DNA of 64,000 bases, taken from assembly GCA_045106235.1 (NCBI GenBank), contig JBGCEJ010000008.1, positions 124,001 through 188,000 on the forward strand, written 5' to 3'. The stretch is from UBA4427 sp045106235 (GTDB taxonomy: Bacteria; Myxococcota_A; UBA9160; UBA4427). The notes under the pieces were generated by a model. It made no database searches. It was not told the origin of the DNA and saw only the letters and a list, made by a program, of their open reading frames with translations. Numbering within the stretch: position 1 is the stretch's first letter; the number at the start of each line of letters is the position of its first letter. Below, one piece after another: positions 33,480-41,707 of the stretch. A program made the translations under genes and the position numbers.

Positions 33480-35119
33480 GCACAATTCTGAAAGCGCTGC
33501 GCAGGCTTGAGGAGGACGGGTCGGATGAAGCAAAAACGTCTGATAGCGGACTCCAAGCGGATTCAGATTCCACCGCGCTCGAAGCTCAGGTGCCGCCGGT
33601 CCCGTCGACCGAGGAAACCCTTGCCTATCGCCAAGCGCTGAGCGAACCGCGTTCAACAGACGAGCTTCGAGGGCGCATCCTCGCTGAGGAGCGCGCTTCG
33701 GAAGCCGTTCGTCCTCGATCGACTAGGGATGACTCGCGAGCGCGTGGGGCTGAATCGGCCGATGTCTCAAAGTCGGGCTCAACCTCCTCATCGCAAGCCG
33801 CGGCTGCGACGGCACCGCCGCCGCTTGACCCTTTTGCGAACCGCGTTGTCGAGCCGGCCTTCACGCCTCCTTCGAGTGCGACCTACGGCGCGCCCGCGGT
33901 CGATTCTCTTTCCTCCGCCGACTCGGTTTCAGCGAGTGGGGCGGGGGCGCCTGGACTTTTTTCGAAGGGGATGCTGTTCGCATTGCTTGGGAGTGGCGCC
34001 GTAGCAGCCTTGCTGGCGGGGTTCTTCCTGAGCGGGAGTCCGCCCGCGCCGCGCGAAGAAGCTGAACCCGTTCGGGCTGATGTGCCCATTGCTCGCCAAA
34101 CGCCTCCGGTTCAGCGGACTGAGTCCGCCGCTCCTGCTGCTCCCACCGCGTCGGCGATTGCGAATGAGGCTGTTCGCCCGGCACCGCCGGCACCTCCTTC
34201 TGCACCTCCGGCGGTTCCTGTCGAGATTGCTTCTGCAGAGAGCTCAGTACCCACGCGGAACGAGACGAATGTTTCAGGCGCTGCGGTTCAGCCGATGACG
34301 GTCGCGCGGCAAGAGGCGCGCGTGGCTCCTGTGGCTGTGGCGCCGTCGCCCTCAGCGATCCGGGCGCAGAAACAGGTGAAAGAGGCCCCCAGCGCCTTGG
34401 CGCGCGCCGCCGTAACGCCGACGCGCTCCGCGCGGGAGGCAAGTGCTGAAGCGACCGCGCAGCCTAGGTCAGTGGATTCGGTCGTCGCGGCTCGGCCGCG
34501 TCCTCAGCGACTCTCTGGTGAACGGGCGAGCGTTTCGGCGCCAGCGCCGGCACCGCGGGTCGCTTCTGCCGCTCCGCAGCAAGCCCTCAAGACGTCGCAG
34601 GTCAAAGAGCTACCGCTTGCGGAAATCGCTCCGTCGCCAACGCCAACGCCCTGGACTGAGTCCACGGCAGCACCCACGCCCGAACCCTTGCCCGTCCCTC
34701 GGTCGGCGCCATCGCCCGAGCCTGTGCGGACGTTCGCAAAGGCGAAGGTTGAGCCGGTTCGGGAAAACGTTCCGCGCGCAGGATCGACGCGTCCCAGTGC
34801 GACGCCGCAGGCTCAGGTTCGCTCCGCCGCGCCTTTGACGTCGTCGTCGGCGGCGGCGTCTGCCGCTTCGGACGCGCCGAAGGTTGATGTGGTCGCACGC
34901 CGGGCTCTGCCGGATCTCACGGTGATCCGGACATCATGGCATCCGGCGGCGGATCGGCGCTCGGCGAAGATCCGGCTTGAGGCGAAGAACGAATTGGTGA
35001 CGCTGCGTGAAGGCGACGCTGTGGGAGAGATGGTGATTCGGGAAATCTCGCCCTCTGCCGTTGTGTTTTCGGCGGGCGAAGTGCAGATTCGTCGACGCGT
35101 CGGTGAAGCTGGACGTTAG
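33476..35119 (+). CDS. gspB: GspB-like type II secretion assembly protein
   Basis: A 547-residue protein. The N-terminus MSTILKALRRLEED is the typical GspB start. One membrane helix (MLFALLGSGAVAALLAGFFL, about residues 164-183) is followed by about 280 residues of Pro/Ala/Val-rich disorder. The C-terminal ~75 residues (LTVIRTSWHPAADRRSAKIR, LREGDAVGEMVIREISPSAV) match the GspB periplasmic domain. It partners GspA, with which it overlaps by ATGA. The unusually long Pro/Ala linker would span the periplasm. No other secretion genes lie in the window. Confidence 0.85.
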   Translation: MSTILKALRRLEEDGSDEAKTSDSGLQADSDSTALEAQVPPVPSTEETLAYRQALSEPRSTDELRGRILAEERASEAVRPRSTRDDSRARGAESADVSKSGSTSSSQAAAATAPPPLDPFANRVVEPAFTPPSSATYGAPAVDSLSSADSVSASGAGAPGLFSKGMLFALLGSGAVAALLAGFFLSGSPPAPREEAEPVRADVPIARQTPPVQRTESAAPAAPTASAIANEAVRPAPPAPPSAPPAVPVEIASAESSVPTRNETNVSGAAVQPMTVARQEARVAPVAVAPSPSAIRAQKQVKEAPSALARAAVTPTRSAREASAEATAQPRSVDSVVAARPRPQRLSGERASVSAPAPAPRVASAAPQQALKTSQVKELPLAEIAPSPTPTPWTESTAAPTPEPLPVPRSAPSPEPVRTFAKAKVEPVRENVPRAGSTRPSATPQAQVRSAAPLTSSSAAASAASDAPKVDVVARRALPDLTVIRTSWHPAADRRSAKIRLEAKNELVTLREGDAVGEMVIREISPSAVVFSAGEVQIRRRVGEAGR

Positions 35120-35154
35120 TCGGTTCGGTTGGGCTGAGGGAAGCTTGGTCTTGA

Positions 35155-35178
35155 CCTTGACCTTGGCCTTGGTCAAGG
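35155..35178. terminator. Perfect 8-bp stem-loop between gspB and the GFA gene
   Basis: CCTTGACC (35155-35162) and GGTCAAGG (35171-35178) with loop TTGGCCTT, within a run of CTTGAC/CTTGGC repeats. It lies 36 bases after the gspB stop and has no T-run, so it may be a weak terminator or, because its 3' arm is 21 bases before ATG 35199, a leader structure. Confidence 0.5.
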
Positions 35179-35198
35179 GATGAATGCGGGAGCCGCTG

Positions 35199-35657
35199 AT
35201 GACTGATCTGGCCTATGAGGGCGGCTGCCTTTGCGGCGCTGTTCGCTATCGCTGTTCGGCGAAGCCTTTTGTCGCCTACACATGTCATTGTCAGGCCTGT
35301 CAGCGGTTGACATCGAGTGCATTCGCGACGTCCATGCATGTTGCGACGGAAGCCCTTGATCTGTACTTAGGTGATGTGGTGATTGCGGAGCGCTTGGCGG
35401 ATAGCGGGAATGCGCTCAAGACCTCTCGCTGTGCGCAATGTGGCACGGCCTTGTTCATCCTCAACTCGGCGCGGCCGCGCGCGATCACGGTCCTCGTTGG
35501 AACCCTGGATGAACCTAGGCGCGCTGATGTGGACGTGCATATCTGGACCAAGCGAAAGCTGCCCTGGGTACGCCTCCCCGAAGAACACAAGAGCTATCCC
35601 GAGGCGGGCGATTTTCGTCGGTACTATGCGGACGACCCGTCGAGGCTTGTGCCCTGA
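35199..35657 (+). CDS. GFA family zinc protein
   Basis: A 152-residue protein with the glutathione-dependent formaldehyde-activating (GFA) zinc fold: GGCLCGAVRYRC (CxC), YTCHCQACQRLTSSAFATS (CHCxxC) and SRCAQCGTALFI (CxxCG). The spacing of seven cysteines matches the family, which binds two zinc ions. Despite the name, most members have unproven substrates. ATG 35199 is chosen because the sequence MTDLAYEGGC is the family-typical start and GGGAG lies six bases upstream; ATG 35184 is the alternative. It is followed closely by an unknown oxygenase-like gene. Confidence 0.9.
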   Translation: MTDLAYEGGCLCGAVRYRCSAKPFVAYTCHCQACQRLTSSAFATSMHVATEALDLYLGDVVIAERLADSGNALKTSRCAQCGTALFILNSARPRAITVLVGTLDEPRRADVDVHIWTKRKLPWVRLPEEHKSYPEAGDFRRYYADDPSRLVP

Positions 35658-35677
35658 ATTTGGGTAATCTCTTAGGC

Positions 35678-36646
35678 ATGAGCGAAATGCATTACGCGAA
35701 GCCGCCCTTGATGATCGATGACGTGATCGAAGACTTGGACGCAGTCCGGAGACTTCTCACGGCTAACGCGCCGTATACGCCGCTTGGCGGCTGGTACCGC
35801 CCCGGTGCCGATCCGGATGAGGCAAGTAGTGCGATGTGGTTCCAGCAGGACTGGGTTCATGCGGACTACGCTGCGGCGGGATCTGAACTCTTTCTGCAAT
35901 GCGCGCGTTATTTCGAAGCGACGAAGGCCTACTACGATGCGGAATGTGTTGTACCGCATTCGGTCTACGTGAATTTGATGGCGGGCCTCGAGGAGTGTGG
36001 CCCCGCGCATACGGACAACCCTAAGTTTCGCGGGCGCGAGCGCAAAAACACGCCGATGTGGTTGCTGCGTACGATGCTTTGGTCCGGCCTTTTTGATCGT
36101 TGGGAAATCGTCCAGGTGACCTCGATTTGGTGGCTGAACGATGTGGAAGAGGGCGGGATTTCGTATTGGGCAGAGGGCCCCGACCAGCCGGCGCATCGGC
36201 ATTTCGGAAAGATGGCGAATACGGCGCTCGTCGGTGATAACCATCGTATGTTTCATCAGGTCGAACGCGTTGGCCCCTTTGGAGGGGGGACGCGCCGGGT
36301 GACGGCGAGAGCGGAGCTTGCGCCGAAGAGCGATGGCGACGGCACGAGCTGGGCTGTCAACGACCGGGGCACTGAAGTGTATTGCGCGCCGCTTGAGGCC
36401 TTTCGGGTAAGCGTGCTTTGGAAGGCGGATGTCTATCCCGATAACGAGACGCGCTTCGCCCTGGAGAAAGATGTACTCAGCATGGAAGACGTCGCTCGAA
36501 TTTTCGACGCGGATCTGAAAGCACGCGGCGAGTCCATAGGTTTCGATTTAGAACGGCTCGAGGATCCGGCATTCGCATCGGCCATGGCCGCGGTCTACCC
36601 TGAGGCGGCGCCGCTGGGCGCGGGACGAACCATCTACGACCAGTAG
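35678..36646 (+). CDS. Hypothetical protein, possible 2-oxoglutarate/iron oxygenase fold
   Basis: A 322-residue soluble protein. GPAHTDNPKFRG contains an H-x-D pair and, about 85 residues later, DNHRMFHQVERVGPFGGGTR contains a His and distal Arg. Between them lies GGISYWAEGPD, which looks like a double-stranded beta-helix strand. This is the H-x-D...H...R layout of iron/2-oxoglutarate oxygenases, so that fold is my best guess, not a proof. It starts 20 bases after the GFA gene. ATG 35678 or ATG 35687 could be the start; ribosome-binding signals are weak. Confidence 0.6.
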   Translation: MSEMHYAKPPLMIDDVIEDLDAVRRLLTANAPYTPLGGWYRPGADPDEASSAMWFQQDWVHADYAAAGSELFLQCARYFEATKAYYDAECVVPHSVYVNLMAGLEECGPAHTDNPKFRGRERKNTPMWLLRTMLWSGLFDRWEIVQVTSIWWLNDVEEGGISYWAEGPDQPAHRHFGKMANTALVGDNHRMFHQVERVGPFGGGTRRVTARAELAPKSDGDGTSWAVNDRGTEVYCAPLEAFRVSVLWKADVYPDNETRFALEKDVLSMEDVARIFDADLKARGESIGFDLERLEDPAFASAMAAVYPEAAPLGAGRTIYDQ

Positions 36647-36665
36647 CAATAGGGGGGCGAGCGGC

Positions 36666-37151
36666 ATGGACTCAGAACATCAGATTTCGCCTCATCTCGG
36701 GGTCGGCGATATTCGTTTCGGGATGGACCGTGAGGCGGTCCGCGAGCGGCTTGGTGATCCGGATTCGGTGGATTCGGAATCGGTCCCGGATTGGGAGTCT
36801 TGGACTTATTCGGCGAGAGGGCTCGAACTGACCTTTGACGCCGATGAGTCGGATCGATGTACCTATCTACAGGTGCGTCTCGAGACCTATCATGTGGGCG
36901 GTATATTTTTGCTCGGCTTGGATCTTGATTCGGTCGAGCGGGCGAGTTCAGACTTGGGGCTGGGCGAAGGGGAGCTTGCCGACCCGGATCCAGAACTGGA
37001 GTCGGAAGCGGCTGCTGAGCAGGGGGAAATGGTTCTTGAGTTTCCCGATGCAGATCTGGAGATCCATTTTGAGGGCGGGCGTTCGATCATGCTGGGCCTC
37101 TCCGCGGAAATCGATGAGACGGACGAGTTTCGCTTTCCGCAGCCACTTTGA
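36666..37151 (+). CDS. Hypothetical acidic protein
   Basis: A 161-residue acidic protein with no signal or membrane segment. It begins with LGVGDIRFGMDREAVRERLG, a pattern seen in small stress- or OmlA-like folds (xIxFGMxxxxVxxxLGxP), and continues with PDWESWTYSARGLELTFDAD. The C-terminus is rich in Glu/Asp. I recognise no named family; the SmpA/OmlA-like turn is only a loose resemblance. It sits 19 bases after the putative oxygenase gene, so it may share its transcript. Confidence 0.62.
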   Translation: MDSEHQISPHLGVGDIRFGMDREAVRERLGDPDSVDSESVPDWESWTYSARGLELTFDADESDRCTYLQVRLETYHVGGIFLLGLDLDSVERASSDLGLGEGELADPDPELESEAAAEQGEMVLEFPDADLEIHFEGGRSIMLGLSAEIDETDEFRFPQPL

Positions 37152-37166
37152 AGCTGAGAGCGCTTG

Positions 37167-37496
37167 ATGGACGGCCTACTGAATGGACTCTCTTTCTCGG
37201 TTCTCTTGACGGCGCTCTACATCCTGCGGTTTCGGGGCTGGACGCGTCCTTGGGCCGTGCTGGCCTACTTCCTCTTCTTTGCAGCCCTTGAGATCGGAGC
37301 ATCGCACTACCTGCTTCCGAAGGACGCCTTTGGGCCTGCACTCTCATACGTCTGTTTCGGGCTGACGTTTCCGGTTCTGATCGCGGCCTTTCTGGTCTTC
37401 CGGTATGAGCAAAAGCATGGCGGGAGAACAGAGTTGAACGAGGTCGGAGGCGAGGATGCGGTTGATCGATCTGCGCGCGGAGATGAAAAGAGATGA
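37167..37496 (+). CDS. Small three-helix membrane protein, unknown function
   Basis: A 109-residue protein with three hydrophobic segments: LSFSVLLTALYILRF, AVLAYFLFFAALEIGASHYL and YVCFGLTFPVLIAAFLVFRY, followed by a polar tail of about 30 residues. ATG 37167 follows GAGAGCGCTTG at suitable spacing. It begins 15 bases after the upstream acidic protein. I recognise no family. Confidence 0.66.
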   Translation: MDGLLNGLSFSVLLTALYILRFRGWTRPWAVLAYFLFFAALEIGASHYLLPKDAFGPALSYVCFGLTFPVLIAAFLVFRYEQKHGGRTELNEVGGEDAVDRSARGDEKR

Positions 37497-37549
37497 GGCC
37501 GTTTGACGTTGACCGACATCCAGTGAGTGGTCGGGTTGAGGGCTGTAAG

Positions 37550-37765
37550 ATGCGACTGCGCGGTTTTGGGAGGGGCATCGCCCTCGTCGCGCTCTTCGCC
37601 TGCGCGGGATGTGATGCGGCGTTTTTCGCGGAAGCGCCCGCTCAGAATTGCCAGCAGGTCGCGCGGCAATGTCAGTTGGCGAAAGGGCCGCTTGGGGTTT
37701 GCGAGCGGGCCGTTTGCGAAGAGGGCGAAGAGGGGCCCTGCTTCGTTTGTACGCCGCAGCACTAG
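37550..37765 (+). CDS. Cys-rich small lipoprotein
   Basis: A 71-residue protein with a lipoprotein signal: MRLRGFGRGIALVALFACAGC, with lipobox ACAGC (C21 lipidated). The mature part of about 50 residues has seven further cysteines (CQQVARQCQLAKGPLGVCER, VCEEGEEGPCFVC), enough for a disulfide-rich miniprotein on the membrane surface. ATG 37550 has GAGGG at -11; an upstream ATG at 37493 overlaps the previous stop but would bury the signal. It resembles no family I know. Confidence 0.72.
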   Translation: MRLRGFGRGIALVALFACAGCDAAFFAEAPAQNCQQVARQCQLAKGPLGVCERAVCEEGEEGPCFVCTPQH

Positions 37766-38022
37766 CGCCAACCCGTCCTTTCTGACGCGGCATAACATCC
37801 CAAGGGCGCTCTGCGCGATTGCTTTCGTTTTTGACGCTCCGTGAGTCCTCTTTGCCCAGTCGTGTTGAGTTGTTTTGGGACCGAAGTCACCGTTTTCTCT
37901 GATACGATGGAAAAGTCGGGTTGCTCCGATTTGGAAAAGCCTTTGGGGGTTTTCAGCGATCAGCGGAGCCAAGCTCGACGGAGAGCGCCACGGACAGCTT
38001 GTGTGGCGCGCCGAGGTCTCTC

Positions 38023-38586
38023 ATGCGGTTCCGACTACTCGCCTTCTTCCCATTGGCTGCTGCGCTCGCGCTTCTTTTTCTTGCTTCGGCCTCGTCGATG
38101 GTTTCTGCGATCGAAAAGGCGGCGGGGGTCGGGGGGCAGTCTGAAGAAGTCGTCTGGATCCCGGTCAATCTTTTCGAGTCAGAATGCAACGCGCTGTTCC
38201 GCGAGATTCACGCACTTTCTCATGAAATCACGATGTGTGGTGCGGATCCACTTTGCCTGGGGTCGCCGCTTTTCTGTCCCGGTGCTTTGGACTCGACGAT
38301 CGATCGGGAGTATGAACGCCTCCGAAGTGAGCTCAATGAACGCTGCGACGTTCCGCTGAATCTGATGGATTATGCCTGGGGCGGGCCCGCCTGGGGCGTC
38401 CCGTCGCGGGTTGATTCTTCGTCGCGGGCGGCGGATGGCGAGATGCGCAGCGCCTCCGTACCCGGTGGGCGACAGAGGCTTCAATCTTCGCCAGACTCTG
38501 CGCAACCGAATCAATGCAGAGCCGCCCACGATTGGCTGGAATCTGCGACCAGCGGAACGGCTGAAGCGTCTCGGTTCTTCTTCTAA
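38023..38586 (+). CDS. Exported hypothetical protein with several Cys
   Basis: A 187-residue protein with an N-terminal signal segment (LLAFFPLAAALALLFLASAS, residues 5-24). The mature part contains VVWIPVNLFESECNALFREI, EITMCGADPLCLGSPLFCPG and a Cys near RLRSELNERCDVPL, so about six cysteines could pair. The C-terminal third is Ser/Arg-rich and probably disordered. ATG 38023 has CGAGG at about -12. The next gene follows by 23 bases. No family recognised. Confidence 0.6.
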   Translation: MRFRLLAFFPLAAALALLFLASASSMVSAIEKAAGVGGQSEEVVWIPVNLFESECNALFREIHALSHEITMCGADPLCLGSPLFCPGALDSTIDREYERLRSELNERCDVPLNLMDYAWGGPAWGVPSRVDSSSRAADGEMRSASVPGGRQRLQSSPDSAQPNQCRAAHDWLESATSGTAEASRFFF

Positions 38587-38609
38587 ACGGGACTCTTGGA
38601 ACGCGCGTC

Positions 38610-39011
38610 TTGAAGCATTGCGGAAACTTGAACTGCCCAGGTCGCGCGCGAGACGGCGTCGTGCCGGAATACCGAGATGAGGTTGCGCGCTGTCTCGACT
38701 GTGATGAGCCTCTTTCTTTCGGGCTCGCGCCGGATCGCGTGGTGGATGACCCCGGTCTCGAATTCGTTGAATGGAAGACAGTCTTCATCGCGCCTAACGC
38801 GGGGATCGGTCGGCTCGTGGGTAACGCGATCGAGGAGGAGGGAATCCCCGTTTACGTGAAGGGGGAGGCTTTGCAGGGGGCGATCGGCGAGCTGCCGGCG
38901 ACGGTGTCGCAGGTAGAAGTGCAGGCGCCGGTGGAGCGGTTCGAAGAAGCGCGTGAGATCGCGCTTTGGTTCGAAGGGCAGGGGAGCATCTTGCCCGGTC
39001 GAGAGTTCTAG
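38610..39011 (+). CDS. DUF2007-like small protein with Cys-rich N-terminus
   Basis: A 133-residue protein. The N-terminal part has CGNLNCPG and RCLDCDEPL, two knuckles that could bind zinc. The C-terminal domain (FIAPNAGIGRLVGNAIEEEG, IPVYVKGEALQGAIGELPAT, VEVQAPVERFEEAREIALWF) is a DUF2007 (prokaryotic signal-transducing) type fold. Start codon TTG 38610 has only a weak ribosome-binding site. Its TAG stop overlaps the stop of the convergent gene on the other strand through a shared CTAG. Function unknown. Confidence 0.72.
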   Translation: MKHCGNLNCPGRARDGVVPEYRDEVARCLDCDEPLSFGLAPDRVVDDPGLEFVEWKTVFIAPNAGIGRLVGNAIEEEGIPVYVKGEALQGAIGELPATVSQVEVQAPVERFEEAREIALWFEGQGSILPGREF

Positions 39012-40096
39012 CGGAGCGAGACGGTTCCGTTTGAAGTGCGCAGGCGGATCGGGACGCCGCCCTTGCCGAGTCGGCCCCGCACTCGGCCGTTGGTTTCGCT
39101 GCGATCCACGTCGCCATCGAGCTGGAGGTCGAGGTCGTTTCGGATATGTCCGTTTTCGACCTGGATGTCGACGTCTGCGTCTGATTTCTCGGGCAGTTCG
39201 AGAACAATGCGCCCGTTGCTGGTCTTGAGAGAAACGCCTTGATGGCCGAGATCTTCGAGGACGGCTCGGATGACACCGTTCGAAGTGGAAGCGTCGACGG
39301 AGCCACGATGAGATGCGACTTCAATCTTGCCGTTGCTTGAGCGCGCGCGGAGATGGCCGTGGGTACTGCGGCACGCGACCTTGGCGTTTGCGGTGGTGAC
39401 ATCGATGTCGCCCATGATCTCGGTGATTCGGATCGAGCCGTTGCTCGAGCGCGCGCGGACGGCCCGGTCGAGGCCTTCGAGGCAGATCTTCCCGTTCGTT
39501 GAGCTGAGCGAGACCTGGGTTTCGCGTGGGACGCGCAACTCGATATGGGCGATCGCATGTCGGGCACATTTGCGAGGAATCTGAACTTCGATTTCCAGGA
39601 TATCGGCCGCGCTCGCACTTTGGAGTCGAATCGAATCGAGGAGCTCCGCCGCCACATTGGGGCAATCGGCGCGAACGCTTTTCAGAACGCCGATTTCAAT
39701 ATCGTCTCGGTCTTCGCCGATGACACGCGTCTTTCCATTGGCGTTGCGGACGCTGATTGCGTTGCCGGGGGGCGCTGGGATATTGAGTCGTTCTTCGCGG
39801 CTGCGCGGCTCTCCCCAGGGCATGCGCGAAAAGAGGCTGCGCAGGAGGCCGCCAAAGCCCGGGCCAGATACACGCTCGCGAGATGAGGGTTCGAACTCGG
39901 CCATGGGCTCGTCCGGATTCTCCAGATCGTGCTCCGCGTCCGAAGAAACGTCGCTCAAATCACGTGCGTGCCCGCGAGACGCGCCCCTCATCGAGAGGCC
40001 TCGTGGTGGTCTTGTGATCGCCTGCGGCTCGCGCAGGTGACGTTCTCCGGAATGCAGCGGCTCAATGGAAACGCCCCGCATCATTGTCTTGTTCAC
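39008..40096 (-). CDS. DUF4097-like beta-repeat protein
   Basis: A 362-residue protein. From residue ~110 it carries at least eight repeats of a (S/T)xNGxI type: SSTNGKICLEGL, SSNGSIRITEI, TANAKVACRST, SSNGKIEVASH, TSNGVIRAVLE, TSNGRIVLELP, VENGHIRNDLD and TSNGTVSLR. These match a right-handed beta-solenoid such as DUF4097/adhesin proteins. The N-terminus is polar with no clear signal or anchor, so it is probably cytosolic or unconventional. Its start overlaps the rhomboid gene's 3' end by 35 bases; the two are cotranscribed on the minus strand. A start at ATG 40084 or 40081 is possible. Confidence 0.78.
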   Translation of the reverse strand: MNKTMMRGVSIEPLHSGERHLREPQAITRPPRGLSMRGASRGHARDLSDVSSDAEHDLENPDEPMAEFEPSSRERVSGPGFGGLLRSLFSRMPWGEPRSREERLNIPAPPGNAISVRNANGKTRVIGEDRDDIEIGVLKSVRADCPNVAAELLDSIRLQSASAADILEIEVQIPRKCARHAIAHIELRVPRETQVSLSSTNGKICLEGLDRAVRARSSNGSIRITEIMGDIDVTTANAKVACRSTHGHLRARSSNGKIEVASHRGSVDASTSNGVIRAVLEDLGHQGVSLKTSNGRIVLELPEKSDADVDIQVENGHIRNDLDLQLDGDVDRSETNGRVRGRLGKGGVPIRLRTSNGTVSLR

Positions 40097-40838
40097 GATG
40101 ACGACGCTCTTGGTCGCGTCGGTCCTCTTGGTGGACGGCGCGGATCTTTTGGCGCATGCGGTAGCGCCGCCATTTGAAGAGCAGGCCCTGGGGCGTCGGG
40201 GCGCCGGGCGTTCGTCCTTCGTTCACGAGGTAGATCCAGCCGATGAGGACGCCGGCGAGGTGGCCAACGTGGCTGACGTTGCTTCGGCCGGTCTGGGCGG
40301 AGATCCACTCCATGAAAAAGAGCAGCGGGATCAGATAGATCGCTTTGATCGGGATCGGCGGAAAGAGCAGCATGATCTTGCGGTCGGGCCAGATAAACGA
40401 ATAGGCAAGGAGCACGCCCATGACGGCGCCGGATGCGCCTAACGTATATCCGGCGTAGGTCATGAAGGGGACGGGGATGCCGATCAGCCCAAGAAGGAAG
40501 GGAAGTGTGGCGATGATGAAGCCCGCGCCGACACCGCAGACGAGGTAGAACTTCATGAATCGCTCTTCGCCCCAGAGCTGCGCGACCGCGGAGCCGAACA
40601 TCCAGAGCGAGAACATGTTGAAGGCGACGTGCATGATCCCCGACGGACTATGCAGCCACATGTACGTGAAGATTCGCCAAATCTGGAAGTCTTCCCAGAC
40701 CAACTGAGGAGAGACGACGCCCCAGGCTGTGACGTCGAAGCCTGTACCTCGACTGAGTAGCTGGGCGATGAAGACAACTCCATTCGCGATCATCAAGTTC
40801 TTGATGACCTCAGGAGTCTGGGGTGGCCCAAAGCTCAT
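40062..40838 (-). CDS. Rhomboid intramembrane serine protease
   Basis: A 258-residue protein with six membrane helices. The catalytic Ser is in LGASGAVMG (helix 4) and the catalytic His in HVGHLAGVLIGW (helix 6), the standard rhomboid dyad. MLIANGVVF-like MIANGVVFIAQ starts the first helix, and IWRIFTYMWLHS provides the L1 loop region. The last ~40 residues are a basic cytosolic tail rich in Arg. It cleaves membrane protein helices. A TTG start at 40862 adds eight residues; ATG 40838 is preferred. The next gene on this strand overlaps it by 35 bases. Confidence 0.9.
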   Translation of the reverse strand: MSFGPPQTPEVIKNLMIANGVVFIAQLLSRGTGFDVTAWGVVSPQLVWEDFQIWRIFTYMWLHSPSGIMHVAFNMFSLWMFGSAVAQLWGEERFMKFYLVCGVGAGFIIATLPFLLGLIGIPVPFMTYAGYTLGASGAVMGVLLAYSFIWPDRKIMLLFPPIPIKAIYLIPLLFFMEWISAQTGRSNVSHVGHLAGVLIGWIYLVNEGRTPGAPTPQGLLFKWRRYRMRQKIRAVHQEDRRDQERRHREQDNDAGRFH

Positions 40839-41073
40839 TTGCGCGCCGCCGCGTCCGTTCAATTGTCGACACTCCGTTCAAAAAGCGGTTTCGCAGCGTC
40901 TCCGACCCTTCGGAAACGACGATTCGCTGAATTCGTCATACCCACTTAGAGGCCACAGAGGCTGGAATGGTGTCGGGGGGACGGGCACGTCTCTCCCTTA
41001 GACCCTATGAGCTTAAGGAGGGTTGATTGGGTGGTCAACAAAACGTGGCTTGATTCGTGATCCTTGGGCAGAA

Positions 41074-41087
41074 TGCCCCGAGGGGCA
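41074..41087 (-). terminator. GC hairpin abutting the Nudix stop codon
   Basis: On the minus strand TGCCC-CTCG-GGGCA forms a five-base stem directly after the TAG of the Nudix gene, followed by TTCTG. The T-run is short, so this is a weak terminator candidate. Confidence 0.5.
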
Positions 41088-41618
41088 CTATTGTTTGGTG
41101 AGCCAGTCGCGAGCGAGCAGCAAGGCCATGCCGGATTTCGCGTCATAGATGGGAGTATTCCGGATGCCCTCGATGGCTTCGTCGAGGGACATGGGGACGA
41201 GCTGGATCACTTCGTCGGGTTGGAGGTTTTGCTCGGTCGGCTCGAGGTCGAAAGCCGCGTAGAGATGGATGATCTCGTCGGTGAAACCCGGCGTTGTCCA
41301 GATCGCACCGAGTTTTTCAACGCGTCCCGCCCGGTAGCCCGTTTCCTCCTCGAGTTCGCGGACCGCGCAGACTTCCGGAGCCTCACCCGGATCGAGCTTG
41401 CCAGCGGGGATCTCCAGGATCTCTCCGCCCGTCGCGAATCGGTACTGGCGAATCATCAGGACGGTCTCGTCGTTCAGAAACGGCACGACGGCGGAGGCAC
41501 CCGGATGACGCAGGAGGTCGAGCTCCACCGTCCGCCCGTTCGGGAGAGCGACGGGCTCGGTCACAAACTCGAATTGTGCGCCTTGGTAGACTCGGCGTTT
41601 GTCTTTTCCTTTGCTCAT
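41088..41618 (-). CDS. Nudix hydrolase, ADP-ribose pyrophosphatase type
   Basis: A 176-residue Nudix protein. The Nudix box GKLDPGEAPEVCAVRELEEE-TGY fits Gx5Ex7REUxEExGU. It is preceded by PFLNDETVLMIRQYRFATGG, and followed by TTPGFTDEIIHLYAAFDL, which matches the ADP-ribose pyrophosphatase subfamily where a Pro 15 or 16 residues after the box is typical. It would hydrolyse ADP-ribose or a related nucleotide to AMP. It is divergent from the alpha/beta hydrolase gene downstream in coordinates and may have been placed for nucleotide housekeeping. Confidence 0.92.
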   Translation of the reverse strand: MSKGKDKRRVYQGAQFEFVTEPVALPNGRTVELDLLRHPGASAVVPFLNDETVLMIRQYRFATGGEILEIPAGKLDPGEAPEVCAVRELEEETGYRAGRVEKLGAIWTTPGFTDEIIHLYAAFDLEPTEQNLQPDEVIQLVPMSLDEAIEGIRNTPIYDAKSGMALLLARDWLTKQ

Positions 41619-41707
41619 CTCCGCTCCCCTTTTTCCGTCCGACCTCTCGAGTTCCGCCTCAGCGTTGGGCGCGGCGAGAGTGTACGGAGCAGGGTAGGCT
41701 CGACGGG

